In this document: positions 25,890 through 38,072 of the stretch, in pieces | Numbering within the stretch: the first letter of the stretch is position 1 | How the letters are laid out: each line of letters opens with the position of its first letter | Position numbers and translations under genes: made by a program | The notes under the pieces: generated by a model | Seen by the model: the letters and a program-made list of their open reading frames with translations, nothing else | What the model was told of the DNA's origin: nothing | Databases searched by the model: none | Assembly: GCF_000145255.1 (NCBI RefSeq) | Contig: NC_014394.1 | Location: 1,860,001 to 1,924,000 of the forward strand | Source: Gallionella capsiferriformans ES-2 | GTDB lineage: Bacteria; Pseudomonadota; Gammaproteobacteria; Burkholderiales; Gallionellaceae | Direction: 5' to 3' | DNA length: 64,000 bases

Positions 25890-27046
25890 ATGATCGTCAC
25901 ACCGTTGCTGAAGCTCGCGGCTGAAAAGTTAGCCTCCGACCTGTTTTTTTCGGTCGGTGCGCCGGTCAACGTCAAGATCGATGGCAATGCCGTCCCGGTT
26001 AACTCGCAAGTCCTCAGTGCAGACATCATCAAGCGCATCGCTTACGAGATGATGAGCTCGCGCCAGATCATCGAATTTGAAGCCAACATGGAAATGAACT
26101 TCTCCTACCGTGAGGAAGGGCTGGGAAATTTTCGTGTCAACATTTTCCGTCAGCGCGGCGATATCGCCATTGTCATACGCTATATCCGCGGCAAGATTAG
26201 CGAGATGGACAAATTGCATCTGCCGCCCGTCTTAAAATCGCTGATCATGGAAAAGCGCGGCCTGATACTGGTCGTCGGCGCCACAGGCTCAGGCAAGTCA
26301 ACGACCCTGGCCTCGATGATCGATTACCGCAGCCGTACCCAGACCGGGCACATCCTGACCATCGAAGACCCGATCGAGTACCTTTTCAAACACGACAAGT
26401 CTATCGTCAATCAGCGTGAAATCGGCACGGATACGAAAAACTACGAAAATGCGCTGTCGTGCGGCATGCGTGAGGCACCGGATGTGCTGATGATCGGTGA
26501 AGTCCGCGACCGCGAGACCTTGAAGCACGCGCTGATCTTTGCGCAAACCGGACATTTGTGTCTGACAACGCTGCATGCCAATAACAGTTATCACGCGCTC
26601 AACCGCATCGTCAATTTCTTCCCCTACGATTCTCGCCAGAGCGTCTTATCGGATTTATCGATGTGTTTGCGCGCAGTGATTTCACAACGTCTGGTGCGCA
26701 ATGTGCACGGCAAACAGGTGCCCGCCGTAGAAGTGCTGCTCAACACGACGCTAATTGCCGACCTGATCAAAAACGACGAGATCGAAAAGATACACGAGGC
26801 CATCGACAAAAGCGTGTCAGCAGGTTCGCAAACCTTCGAGCAGGCGTTGTACCGTTTATTTAAAACCGGCGTCATCAGCAAAGAAGAAGCCATGCGCAAC
26901 GCCGATTCCGCAAGCAATCTCGCCGCATTGGTCGATTTTTCCGAGCGCACCAATACCATGACGGTGCCCTCCTACACCCCCAACCCGGTTACCGCGAAAA
27001 CACCGCAATCGGACTTCAGCGGCATCAAACTCGATCTGGATGTATC

Positions 27047-27050
<4 letters not shown>
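25890..27050 (+). CDS. pilU: type IV pilus retraction ATPase PilU/PilT family
   Basis: A hexameric cytoplasmic ATPase of type IV pilus retraction. The 386-residue product has an N-terminal PAS-like domain, Walker A GATGSGKS (130-137), the Asp box TIEDPIEYLF, Walker B VLMIGEVRDRET and the His box TGHLCLTTLHANN. The C-terminus, with a tail ending in IKLDLDVS, is like PilU rather than PilT. A GGGAG box precedes the ATG. It lies between dapD and dapE, an arrangement seen in other betaproteobacteria, and its stop overlaps the next start. Confidence 0.92.
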
Positions 27051-29438
<2,388 letters not shown>

Positions 29439-29444
29439 TCCTTC

Positions 29445-30269
29445 ATGTCGGTTGAGCATTACGAGAATTTCCCGGTCGCCTCGATTCTGATGCCCAAACG
29501 GCTAAGGCGGCCCGTTGCGGCGATCTATCATTTCGCGAGAGCTGCGGACGACATTGCCGATGAAGGGGATTTGCCGGACGCCGAACGCTTAGCGCAGCTC
29601 GCTGCATTTCGCAGCGAGCTGGATCGCATGGTTCAAGGAGAGCCGCCGCTCACGCCGCTGTTCCAGAATCTGGCCGCAACCGTCCAGGCGTACCAGCTTC
29701 CCTTGCAGCCCCATTACGACCTGCTCGATGCCTTTTCGCAGGACGTGGTGACCAAGCGTTATGACAACTATGCAGCGCTTGCAGACTATTGCCGCCGCTC
29801 GGCCAATCCGGTCGGCATCCTGATGCTGCATCTGTACGGCGAGGCCACGCCGGTCAATCTGGCTTATTCGGATCAGATCTGCACCAGCTTGCAGTTGATC
29901 AATTTTTGGCAGGACGTTGCCAAAGACATGGCGATCGGGCGGATTTACCTGCCGCGCGATGAAATGGCGCGCTTTGGCGTGACGGAGACCCAAATCGCAC
30001 AACACATCTGCGATGACAATTGGCGGGCGCTGATGAAATTCCAGATCGACCGCGCCCGCAGCCTGATGTTACAAGGCGCGCCGCTGGGCAGCATTCTGAC
30101 CGGGCGCATCGGCCTTGAAATGCGCATGATTATCGCAGGCGGACTGCGCATTTTAGACAAGCTCGACGCGGTCAATTACGACATGTTCCGCCGCCGCCCG
30201 GTGTTAGGCCCCTTCGACTGGGTTATCATGCTGGCCAAATCGGCACCGATGAACCTCGCCACTACCTGA
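29445..30269 (+). CDS. hpnC: hydroxysqualene synthase HpnC
   Basis: HpnC converts presqualene diphosphate, made by HpnD, to hydroxysqualene in the bacterial three-enzyme squalene route. The 274-residue product is of the squalene/phytoene synthase fold, with Asp motif DDIADE (35-40) and a second helix motif QLINFWQDVAKD. The opening HYENFPVASILMPKRLR is typical of HpnC. It begins seven bases after the prmB stop. Between it and hpnD lie two unrelated small genes. Confidence 0.93.
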   Translation: MSVEHYENFPVASILMPKRLRRPVAAIYHFARAADDIADEGDLPDAERLAQLAAFRSELDRMVQGEPPLTPLFQNLAATVQAYQLPLQPHYDLLDAFSQDVVTKRYDNYAALADYCRRSANPVGILMLHLYGEATPVNLAYSDQICTSLQLINFWQDVAKDMAIGRIYLPRDEMARFGVTETQIAQHICDDNWRALMKFQIDRARSLMLQGAPLGSILTGRIGLEMRMIIAGGLRILDKLDAVNYDMFRRRPVLGPFDWVIMLAKSAPMNLATT

Positions 30270-30282
30270 CAACAAATACGCC

Positions 30283-30537
30283 ATGCCCGAACTTGCTCGC
30301 TTTTACGGCATCATTATTCGCATGTTCCTCATCGACCGGGAGCATCCGCCACGCCATATCCACATAAAATATGGCGACCACGAAGCCGTCATGAGTTTGA
30401 ATACGCTGGAATTAATTGATGGTAAATTACCTAACAAGTGTTTTCAGTTGGTACGCGAATGGGCAGAACTGCATCAGGCCGAACTAATTGAAATATGGGA
30501 CACCCAAAAATTTCACCGAGTGCAACCCTTGGAGTAG
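30283..30537 (+). CDS. DUF4160-domain protein (possible toxin-antitoxin member)
   Basis: An 84-residue protein matching DUF4160: MPELARFYGIIIRMF, then PPRHIHIKYGDHEAVM with a His-rich centre and LVREWAELHQAEL in the C-terminal helix. DUF4160 genes commonly sit directly before a DUF2442 gene, and such pairs are suspected toxin-antitoxin modules; this is not proven here. It starts 13 bases after hpnC and ends four bases before the DUF2442 ATG, inside the hopanoid operon. Confidence 0.85.
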   Translation: MPELARFYGIIIRMFLIDREHPPRHIHIKYGDHEAVMSLNTLELIDGKLPNKCFQLVREWAELHQAELIEIWDTQKFHRVQPLE

Positions 30538-30541
30538 CCAG

Positions 30542-30781
30542 ATGAAACTCAGACAATTTGAACAGCAGCAAAATTATATTTTTGGCTTAACCTTTGCCAA
30601 TGGCGAGTTTATTGAAACCGATCTGACACCACTCATCAAAGATCATGTCAATGCGACTGAATTGGCATCGGCTCGCATCGACCAGGATTGGGGATGCCTG
30701 GAATTCAAAGACGGTGCTGTCGATATCGAACCCGACACCCTTTATAAATGGGCAAAATCCCATATTTCACCCCCTCATTAA
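30542..30781 (+). CDS. DUF2442-domain protein, partner of DUF4160
   Basis: A 79-residue protein of the DUF2442 type (LTFANGEFIETDLTPLI, then WGCLEFKDGAVDIEPDTLYKWA). The ATG at 30542 (MKLRQFEQQ) is preferred over an in-frame upstream one that lies inside the DUF4160 gene. Together with DUF4160 it forms a two-gene cassette between hpnC and hpnD, with looser, more AT-rich codon use than the hpn genes. Confidence 0.82.
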   Translation: MKLRQFEQQQNYIFGLTFANGEFIETDLTPLIKDHVNATELASARIDQDWGCLEFKDGAVDIEPDTLYKWAKSHISPPH

Positions 30782-30795
30782 AATAGAATATTACA

Positions 30796-31629
30796 GTGAC
30801 TCCAGACCAATACTGCCAGGACAAGGCCGCCGCGAGCGGATCCAGCTTTTACTACAGCTTCCTGTTTTTGCCCAAAGAAAAACGCCGCGCGATTACCGCA
30901 CTGTATGCCTTTTGCCGTGAAGTAGATGACGTGGTGGACGAATGCTCGGACGAGCAAGTGGCACGCACTACGCTGCAATGGTGGCGCACTCAGGTCGCGG
31001 AAATCTACTCAGGACGTCCACAGCATCCGGTCGCACAAGCGCTGGTACCGGTCGTCGCACAGTTCAACATGGCGCAGGAACATCTGCTTGAAATCATCGA
31101 CGGCATGGAGATGGATCTGGATCAGCCGCGCTATGCAGACTTCAAGTCGCTGCAGCTGTATTGCTACCGCGTCGCCTCCGTTGTCGGCCTGCTGTCTGTG
31201 GAGATTTTCGGCTACAAAGACCGCCAGACGCTCAAATATGCGCACGATTTAGGGATCGCCTTCCAGCTCACCAACATCATCCGCGACGTCGGCGAAGATG
31301 CACGCCGCAACCGCATCTACCTACCGATGGACGAGATGCAGCAGTTCAATGTCACGGCAGCGGATATTCTGAATGCCAATGAGACTGAGAATTTCCAGAA
31401 ACTGATGGCGTTCCAGATCGAGCGCGCACAGCGTTTTTATGATCAGGCGCTGGCGCAGTTGCCGGCGACTGACCGGAAAAATCAGCGTACCGGACTCATC
31501 ATGGCGGCCATCTATCGCGCAACGCTGGATGAAGTCATCCATTCCGGCTGCCACGTACTCAAAGAACGCGTCTCACTCACTCCGCTGCGCAAACTGTGGC
31601 TCGCCTGGACAACTTGGATAAAGAATTAA
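30796..31629 (+). CDS. hpnD: presqualene diphosphate synthase HpnD
   Basis: HpnD condenses two farnesyl diphosphates to presqualene diphosphate, the first step of the HpnCDE route to squalene. The 277-residue protein has both Asp motifs of the family (REVDDVVDE at 42-49 and NIIRDVGEDARRNRIYLP). The start is a GTG 14 bases after the DUF2442 stop; no strong ribosome binding site is seen. The end overlaps the hpnE start. Confidence 0.95.
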   Translation: MTPDQYCQDKAAASGSSFYYSFLFLPKEKRRAITALYAFCREVDDVVDECSDEQVARTTLQWWRTQVAEIYSGRPQHPVAQALVPVVAQFNMAQEHLLEIIDGMEMDLDQPRYADFKSLQLYCYRVASVVGLLSVEIFGYKDRQTLKYAHDLGIAFQLTNIIRDVGEDARRNRIYLPMDEMQQFNVTAADILNANETENFQKLMAFQIERAQRFYDQALAQLPATDRKNQRTGLIMAAIYRATLDEVIHSGCHVLKERVSLTPLRKLWLAWTTWIKN

Positions 31630-32906
31630 ATATCGCCGTCATCGGTGGCGGCTATGCGGGGATGGCGGCTGCGGTGCGTCTGGCAGAACAAGGCATGGCC
31701 GTCACCGTATTCGAGAGCGCAAAGAGCTTGGGCGGACGCGCGAGGGGCGTCGCGCACCGGCATGCACAGCTCGACAACGGCCAGCACCTGCTGCTGGGCT
31801 GCTATCGCGATACCTTACGGCTGATCGAGCAGGTGGGCGGCGACCTTGACGCCGATTTTCTGCGGCTGCCGCTGCAGCTTGATCTGCACGGCCATTTTTC
31901 ACTCAAAGCCCCGAAACTGCCGGCCCCTTTGCATCTATTGGTCGCCTTGCTGCGGGCGCAAGGGCTAACATGGCGTGAGCGCTTGAGCGCTGCGCGCTTT
32001 ATGCTGTTGCTGCGCCGGATGAATTTCCGTCTTGACAGCGATATGACCGCGAGCGCTCTGCTCGCCCGTCACGGTCAAAGTCAGCAACTGGTGGAAAAAC
32101 TCTGGGAGCCCCTGTGCATCGCCGCGCTCAACACGCCCGTGGCAATTGCATCGGCGCAGGTACTGCTCAACGTGTTGCGCGATGCGCTCAATCAAAAACG
32201 CGCTGATAGCGACATGCTGATTCCGCGTTTGGATTTTACCGCTTTGTTTCCAGCGCGAGCCGCAGCTTATGTCAAGCGGCACGGCGGCCATGTCCTAACC
32301 TCCTGCGCTGTGGAACGCCTGCTGCCCCACAATATCGGCATGGAAATCGTCACGAAACGGGGCAGCCTGTATTTCAGCCATGTCATCTGCGCAACGCCAG
32401 CTGTGACTACAGCGCGACTCCTGCGAGACTTCGCTGAACTCGCGCCCGTGGTTGCACAAATCGACGCTTTAGCGCATCAGCCAATCTACACCGTTTATCT
32501 GCAATATCCGCCACACGTCACACTCCCCCACCCGATGCTAGGCCTGCATCAGCGTTACAGCCAGTGGCTGTTCGACAAAGGGCAGATATCCGGCCAGCCG
32601 GGTCTGATCGCGTCGGTCATCAGCGCGGAAGGACACCATCAGGCCTTATCACAAGACGAACTGGCGCAAAAGGTCATCGCTGAACTCAGTAGCGAATTTG
32701 GCTTTGTCGATGCGCCGCTATGGTTCAGGGTCATCGCGGAAAAACGCGCCACTTTCGCCTGTACGCCCGATTTGCAGCGCCCGGCACAACAAACACCCCT
32801 GAGCACCCTACTGCTGGCGGGCGACTATACCCGGGGCGACTATCCTGCAACACTGGAAGGCGCCGTGCGAAGCGGCATCTTGTGCGCGGAACGGCTCAAA
32901 GCCTGA
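31596..32906 (+). CDS. hpnE: hydroxysqualene dehydroxylase HpnE
   Basis: HpnE is the FAD-dependent enzyme that reduces hydroxysqualene to squalene. The 436-residue product starts with the dinucleotide-binding fold VIGGGYAGMAAAVRLAEQG and ends with the flavin-contact stretch LLAGDYTRGDYPATLEGAVRSG, as in amine-oxidase-like desaturases. The GTG at 31596 overlaps hpnD by 34 bases; a TTG at 31614 is an alternative. Downstream hopanoid genes (shc and others) are not in this window. Confidence 0.93.
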   Translation: MARLDNLDKELNIAVIGGGYAGMAAAVRLAEQGMAVTVFESAKSLGGRARGVAHRHAQLDNGQHLLLGCYRDTLRLIEQVGGDLDADFLRLPLQLDLHGHFSLKAPKLPAPLHLLVALLRAQGLTWRERLSAARFMLLLRRMNFRLDSDMTASALLARHGQSQQLVEKLWEPLCIAALNTPVAIASAQVLLNVLRDALNQKRADSDMLIPRLDFTALFPARAAAYVKRHGGHVLTSCAVERLLPHNIGMEIVTKRGSLYFSHVICATPAVTTARLLRDFAELAPVVAQIDALAHQPIYTVYLQYPPHVTLPHPMLGLHQRYSQWLFDKGQISGQPGLIASVISAEGHHQALSQDELAQKVIAELSSEFGFVDAPLWFRVIAEKRATFACTPDLQRPAQQTPLSTLLLAGDYTRGDYPATLEGAVRSGILCAERLKA

Positions 32907-32912
32907 GCGAAC

Positions 32913-33728
32913 CTACGGCTTATGAGCGCGACGCTTGCCGGGCAGCGGCGCCCAGTCCGGGCGTTCGCGACTTGCCGAATCGATGATGATCAGATAGCGC
33001 CCAGGCCACGCCGTAGGCGTTCTATCGGCACGCAGCATCCACATTTTTTCGCCGTTTTCCAGTGCCTGCAGGTAGTCGGCGTCCAGCAGGCCGTAACGAT
33101 CGATGAAAACATTGAGTGTCGCCGGGATACGCACACAGCCCTTGGATCTTGCCACACCGAGATAGGGTTCCAGAAAATCAGGATCGGTCGCATGCATCAG
33201 TAAGCGCATCTGCCCTCTGCCCCCGCCATCCCATCCGCGCTCTGCCATCGCCCAGCCAAAATCAAAAACGCGTATCCCCTTTAACCCCAGTCCGCGTATG
33301 CCGTTCTTGTTAAAAGTGCCCTCGGCGCGATAATCCAAATTCTCCAGCGTGTGAGCGAAGACGCCCGTAGGGGTAAAAAAATAATCGAACTGACCGGGTT
33401 TACCCGTAGAGACCGGGGATGCGCCGATGAAATGCAAACGTGCGGCGGGTAAATCCAGAAAATAAATAAAAAGGGCCTGTACGTTCGAATTTCGGTCTAC
33501 CAGAATCAGGTATTGCGACGCGGAGAACGCGCCCCCCTTCAACGCCGCATCGAGCATGAACGCATAGCGCGCCTGAGCCGACTCAGGCACATTCAGCTTC
33601 ACAGCGACCTCCCGCTCAAAGGCGTCAGCAAGCCTCGCCCCTTCCCCGGCCCGCGATGAACTGGCCGATAGGCAAAGCAGCACGAATATGAGCCGAAAAA
33701 TAACGTTCATAAAAGGCATTGTGGTCAT
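32913..33728 (-). CDS. L,D-transpeptidase (YkuD-fold) family, periplasmic
   Basis: A predicted periplasmic L,D-transpeptidase, probably acting on peptidoglycan. The N-terminal signal (about 8-27, FRLIFVLLCLSASSSRAGEG) is followed by a YkuD domain with the catalytic motif: His179 in LLMHATDP and Cys198-Arg200 in SKGCVRIP. The ATG at 33728 is used, but ATGs at codons 4 and 7 are equally possible. It is convergent with hpnE, with six bases between them. Whether it cross-links or attaches lipoprotein cannot be told. Confidence 0.87.
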   Translation of the reverse strand: MTTMPFMNVIFRLIFVLLCLSASSSRAGEGARLADAFEREVAVKLNVPESAQARYAFMLDAALKGGAFSASQYLILVDRNSNVQALFIYFLDLPAARLHFIGASPVSTGKPGQFDYFFTPTGVFAHTLENLDYRAEGTFNKNGIRGLGLKGIRVFDFGWAMAERGWDGGGRGQMRLLMHATDPDFLEPYLGVARSKGCVRIPATLNVFIDRYGLLDADYLQALENGEKMWMLRADRTPTAWPGRYLIIIDSASRERPDWAPLPGKRRAHKP

Positions 33729-33862
33729 GAGGATGACTTGATCATATCGCCTTTGGCTATCTGACTGTGAAATTCATCTGCACTATCATCAGATAGGTAG
33801 TTTTCAAAACACCGGTATCAGCAATTCATCACGACAGGTTGCTTGATGATAAAATCAGCGCC

Positions 33863-34639
33863 ATGAAACATATCCAGTCGCGCGACAATCCATTTTATAA
33901 AGAACTCGTCAAGCTCACCGCCTCGACTCGCAACCGCAACAAAGCAGGCCAGACGCTGCTCGACGGCGCGCATTTGCTCAAAGCTTATCTGGACGCGGGA
34001 TACACACCTCGCCATATTCTGTTGAACGCGGCCGCCTTGCAGGATGCTGAAATCACCTCGCTGCGCCAGCGCATCACCGGCGCGCCCGTCACGCAACTGG
34101 ATGACAAGCTATTCGCAGAACTCTCCGAACTTAAAACGCCGACGGGCATCCTCGCGCTGATCGATTTGCCGCCAGCTAAAATAGTAACCGCCCGCTTCGC
34201 CTTGCTGCTCGAAGCAGTGCAGGACCCGGGGAATCTGGGTTCGATGCTACGCTCGGCTGCGGCCGCCGGATGCGATGCGGTCTTTTTATCACCGGCTTGC
34301 GCCGATGCCTGGTCACCGAAAGTGCTGCGCGCGGCAATGGGCGGACATTTCTGCCTTGCCATTTACGAGCAGCAGGATTTATTCAAAGTCGCCCAAGGCT
34401 ACTCAGGCAAACTGCTGGCCACCACGCTACAGGCCACGGACAGCCTGTTCGATTGCGACCTGACAGGAAATATCGCCTTCATGGTAGGCAACGAGGGCGC
34501 CGGCCTGACTCCCGAACTGCGTGCACTGGCGACCCATCCTGTCACAATCCCTATGCCGGGCGCAGTCGAATCGCTCAATGCCGCCGCTGCCACCGCCATC
34601 TGCCTGTTTGAAGCGGTTCGCCAGCGACGAGCCCCCTGA
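33863..34639 (+). CDS. TrmH/SpoU-family RNA 2'-O-methyltransferase
   Basis: A 258-residue SPOUT methyltransferase with an N-terminal L30e-like substrate-binding domain (IQSRDNPFYKELVKL). The three SPOUT motifs follow: QDPGNLGSMLRSAAAAG, FMVGNEGAGL and IPMPGAVESLNAAAATAI. It methylates rRNA or tRNA ribose; the exact site is unknown. The ATG at 33863 gives the family N-terminus; an upstream ATG at 33839 is unlikely. It precedes lysS by about 117 bases. Confidence 0.9.
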   Translation: MKHIQSRDNPFYKELVKLTASTRNRNKAGQTLLDGAHLLKAYLDAGYTPRHILLNAAALQDAEITSLRQRITGAPVTQLDDKLFAELSELKTPTGILALIDLPPAKIVTARFALLLEAVQDPGNLGSMLRSAAAAGCDAVFLSPACADAWSPKVLRAAMGGHFCLAIYEQQDLFKVAQGYSGKLLATTLQATDSLFDCDLTGNIAFMVGNEGAGLTPELRALATHPVTIPMPGAVESLNAAAATAICLFEAVRQRRAP

Positions 34640-34756
34640 TTCACTCAACACACTCCCCATGCTGAGAACGAATCTGACCACGCGCCGATTCCTGATTCAG
34701 CCGTTTTGTGACACAATCGCGCACCTACGGCATTAAAATTAAACTCATCGAGCATT

Positions 34757-36280
34757 ATGACAACTGAATCCACCCCAAACCTGCCTGACACCCTAGTTCA
34801 CGCACAAGACGACAACCAGATTATCACCGAGCGCCGCAACAAGCTGGCTGCCCTACGCAGTGCGGGAATCGCCTTCCCTAACGATTTCGACCGCACCCAT
34901 CTGTCAGGTAATCTGCACGAAGAATTCGGCGAACTCACGCACGACGAACTGGAAGCAAAACAAATCCACGTCGCCGTTGCCGGTCGCATGATGCTCAAAC
35001 GCGTGATGGGAAAAGCCAGTTTTGCAACGCTGCAGGACATGAGCGGCCGTCTGCAACTGTTCATCAGCAACGGCGATGTCGGCGAAGAAGCCCATGCTGC
35101 CTTCAAGCATTACGATCTGGGCGACATTTTAGGTGCGGTCGGTGTGCTGTTCAAGACCAAGACAGGCGAGCTGTCCGTGCGCGTCTCGCAGGTGCGCCTG
35201 CTGACCAAATCGCTGCGTCCCCTGCCTGAAAAATTCCACGGTCTGGCCGATCAGGAACAGAAATACCGCCAGCGTTATCTGGATCTGATCACCAATCCCG
35301 ACGCGCGCCACGTATTTGTCACGCGCACCAAGATCATTCAGGCGATACGCGAATTTTTCATCCATCACGGCTATCTGGAAGTCGAAACGCCGATGATGCA
35401 TTCGATCCCCGGCGGCGCATCGGCCAAACCGTTCGAGACGCACCACAATGCGCTCGATATGCAGATGTTTTTGCGCATCGCGCCCGAGCTGTATCTGAAG
35501 CGTCTGGTGGTCGGCGGCTTCGAAAAAGTCTTCGAAATCAACCGTAATTTCCGCAATGAAGGGCTGTCTACCCGCCACAATCCGGAATTTACCATGCTGG
35601 AATTTTACGAGGCCTATCGCGACTACAACTATCTGATGGGTTTCACCGAAAAGCTGCTGCGCGAAGTCGCACGCAAGGTGCTAGGTACCACCATTGTCAG
35701 TTATCAGGGCCGCGAACTCGATCTGGGCAAACCCTTCCATCGTCTAACCATGGTACAGGCAATCCAGAAGTATCATCCGCAATTCTCCACCGAACAATTG
35801 CACGATCGCGATTTCGTCCTCACCGAACTGCAGGATCTCAAAGCCAAGCACAATCCGAAAGACTGTCTGGGCGGTTTGCAATTGTCGCTGTTTGAGGAGT
35901 TGTCCGAGACCCTCTTGTTCGAACCGACCTTCATCATCGACTATCCGGTGGAAGTCTCACCGTTAGCGCGCAGCAGCGATGCCAATCCCGCCATCACCGA
36001 GCGCTTCGAGTTGTTTGTGCTGGGACGAGAACTGGCTAACGGCTTCTCGGAGTTAAATGACGCGGAAGATCAGGAAGCGCGCTTCGATGCGCAGGTTATC
36101 GCAAAAGAAGCCGGCGACGAAGAGGCGATGTTCAAGGATAACGACTATATCCGCGCCTTGGAATACGGCTTGCCGCCGACCGCAGGCGAGGGAATCGGCA
36201 TCGATCGCCTGATTATGATGCTGACCGACAGCAGCAGCATTCGCGATGTCATCCTGTTCCCGCAAATGCGCCCAGAGTAA
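34757..36280 (+). CDS. lysS: lysyl-tRNA synthetase, class II
   Basis: LysS charges tRNA-Lys. The 507-residue product has the OB-fold anticodon domain (about 65-175) and the three class II motifs: motif 1 around the dimer helix, motif 2 [16 protein letters not shown], and motif 3 [14 protein letters not shown]. The N-terminal extension is normal for proteobacteria. It is the only tRNA synthetase in the window. Confidence 0.97.
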   Translation: MTTESTPNLPDTLVHAQDDNQIITERRNKLAALRSAGIAFPNDFDRTHLSGNLHEEFGELTHDELEAKQIHVAVAGRMMLKRVMGKASFATLQDMSGRLQLFISNGDVGEEAHAAFKHYDLGDILGAVGVLFKTKTGELSVRVSQVRLLTKSLRPLPEKFHGLADQEQKYRQRYLDLITNPDARHVFVTRTKIIQAIREFFIHHGYLEVETPMMHSIPGGASAKPFETHHNALDMQMFLRIAPELYLKRLVVGGFEKVFEINRNFRNEGLSTRHNPEFTMLEFYEAYRDYNYLMGFTEKLLREVARKVLGTTIVSYQGRELDLGKPFHRLTMVQAIQKYHPQFSTEQLHDRDFVLTELQDLKAKHNPKDCLGGLQLSLFEELSETLLFEPTFIIDYPVEVSPLARSSDANPAITERFELFVLGRELANGFSELNDAEDQEARFDAQVIAKEAGDEEAMFKDNDYIRALEYGLPPTAGEGIGIDRLIMMLTDSSSIRDVILFPQMRPE

Positions 36281-36307
36281 GATCGTCACTCTACAGGTAG
36301 CCGGATT

Positions 36308-36976
36308 ATGATTGATGGCGAGACCCGCACCCGCATCCTGCAGCAGTATCCGATGCTGCAGTCGCTCACGAGCCTTGAATTAGATACACTGCTCGCGAGC
36401 GCACACGCGATGATTTTTCCGGCCGGTACGATTTTGTTCGATGAAAACCAGCCTTGTCAGGGATTTCCGTTACTGCTCAGCGGCAGCCTGCGGGTCATTA
36501 AATCGTCCGCCAATGGTCGCGAATTACAACTGTACCGGGTCATGCCGGGTGAGAGCTGCATACTGACCAGTAGCTGCCTGTTGGGGGACACGCCCTATCA
36601 GGCACGCGGCATCGTTGAGGAGTCGCTTGAGATGATCATGCTGCCCGCCGGCGTTTTTCATGTATTGTTAGGCAAACACGATGCCTTCCGTCGCTATGTG
36701 TTCCGGCTGTTTACCGAACGACTGACTGACATGATGCAGCTGGTCACCGCCGTCGCATTTCAAAAGCTGGATCAGCGACTGGCTGCGCTGCTGATTGCCA
36801 AAACCGGCCCCATCCATCTCACCCATCAGGCCATCGCAGACGAACTGGGCTCGGCACGCGAAATCGTCAGCCGCCTGCTCAAAGGCTTTGCAGAACAGGG
36901 CTGGGTCAAACTCGGTCGCGAACAGATCACACTCACCGATATTGCAGCACTCAAGAAATTTGCAACACTGGTGTAA
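36308..36976 (+). CDS. Crp/Fnr-family transcriptional regulator
   Basis: A 222-residue regulator with an N-terminal cyclic-nucleotide-binding-type barrel (about 20-130) and a C-terminal winged helix (THQAIADELGSAREIVSRLLKGF, about 175-197). It lacks the N-terminal Cys cluster of oxygen-sensing FNR; its Cys are at QPCQGFP and ESCILTSSCLLG, so the signal is unknown. It is followed by a DUF2892 gene and a TauE/SafE gene on the same strand, which suggests control of sulfur or thiol export (inference). Confidence 0.88.
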   Translation: MIDGETRTRILQQYPMLQSLTSLELDTLLASAHAMIFPAGTILFDENQPCQGFPLLLSGSLRVIKSSANGRELQLYRVMPGESCILTSSCLLGDTPYQARGIVEESLEMIMLPAGVFHVLLGKHDAFRRYVFRLFTERLTDMMQLVTAVAFQKLDQRLAALLIAKTGPIHLTHQAIADELGSAREIVSRLLKGFAEQGWVKLGREQITLTDIAALKKFATLV

Positions 36977-37037
36977 CTTTTATCACCGGCGGCGCAGAAG
37001 CTATCCTGCGCTACATTAATGATGCGAAGGAAATAAA

Positions 37038-37229
37038 ATGAAGAAGAATGCAGGCACGCTCGACCGCGGCTTTCGCGTCCTGGCAGGATTATCCCTGATC
37101 GAATTAGCCTATTCCGGCCTGATCGGCTCCTGGGGATGGTTCGGCATCGTCCCCATGCTCAGCGGCGTGATCGGCCTGTGTCCAGCCTATGCACTGCTGG
37201 GACTTAACACCTGCCGCATCAATAAATAG
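37038..37229 (+). CDS. DUF2892 small membrane protein (YgaP-TM like)
   Basis: A 63-residue membrane protein of the DUF2892 type (MKKNAGTLDRGFRVLAGL, then GLCPAYALLGLNTC). Two short hydrophobic helices (about 15-30 and 35-55) carry a Cys in each of the last two conserved segments. It is often found next to rhodanese and TauE/SafE genes, as here; function unknown. A GAAGG-type box precedes the ATG. Confidence 0.85.
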   Translation: MKKNAGTLDRGFRVLAGLSLIELAYSGLIGSWGWFGIVPMLSGVIGLCPAYALLGLNTCRINK

Positions 37230-37247
37230 CGCGTTTTTAACATCACC

Positions 37248-38039
37248 GTGTTCATCCTCCCGATAGGCTTGGGTTTACTGATCGGCCTGATCATGGCACT
37301 CACGGGCGCCGGTGGCGGCATCCTTGCCGTGCCGGCACTCACGCTGGGTCTTGGCTGGACGATGGCCTCGGCCTCACCGGTCGCACTGCTAACTGTCGCC
37401 ACGGCAGCATTGATCGGCATGATGAGCGGACTGCTCGCAGGCGCAGTCCGCATTCGCGCCGCGCTGCTCATTTCCGCCACCGGCATCATCGCGGCCCCCT
37501 TCGGACAGCATCTGGCGCATCGGCTTTCGGAGCGCTGGCTGACCGGACTATTCGTCTGCGTGATGCTTATCGTGGCAGTGCGCCTGTTCCGGTCGACACA
37601 CCCTTCGGCAAAGAATTCGACACGCGCCAGAACCTGCGTGATCGACACTAAAACCGGTCGTATCAGCTGGAACCCCCTGTCTTTTTTAAAATTAAGCCTG
37701 ATCGGTTTAGCATCCGGCCTGTCAACCGGCTTGCTGGGCGTTGGCGGCGGCTTCATCGTGGTACCGGCACTGCTGCGCTGCAGCGATATTGCAATAAGCG
37801 GTATTATCGCCACCTCGTTAACCGTGATCACCTTTGTCTCCGCAGGTGCGGTTATTTCGGCATTTTCATCGGGACATCTGGCCCTCACGGAACCGGCCTT
37901 GTTGTTTATGGCTGCCGCCGCAACAGGCATGCTGCTGGGGCGCCTGTTTGCGCCAAAAATACCCGCAATCATGCTGCAACGCGCCTTGGCCATGCTGATT
38001 TTCAGTGTAGCCTTGTTTTTGCTGTATCGCGCGCGCTAA
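37248..38039 (+). CDS. TauE/SafE (TSUP) family transporter
   Basis: A 263-residue inner-membrane protein of the TSUP family, which exports sulfite, sulfoacetate or similar anions. About seven to eight helices are visible. The duplicated family motif appears as LTGAGGGILAVPAL (first half) and LGVGGGFIVVPALL (second half). It starts at a GTG 18 bases after the DUF2892 stop. The substrate is not known; sulfur oxyanion export is suggested by the neighbours. Confidence 0.88.
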   Translation: MFILPIGLGLLIGLIMALTGAGGGILAVPALTLGLGWTMASASPVALLTVATAALIGMMSGLLAGAVRIRAALLISATGIIAAPFGQHLAHRLSERWLTGLFVCVMLIVAVRLFRSTHPSAKNSTRARTCVIDTKTGRISWNPLSFLKLSLIGLASGLSTGLLGVGGGFIVVPALLRCSDIAISGIIATSLTVITFVSAGAVISAFSSGHLALTEPALLFMAAAATGMLLGRLFAPKIPAIMLQRALAMLIFSVALFLLYRAR

Positions 38040-38072
38040 ACCTGAAACGGTATCAGGACATATAATCCGAAA

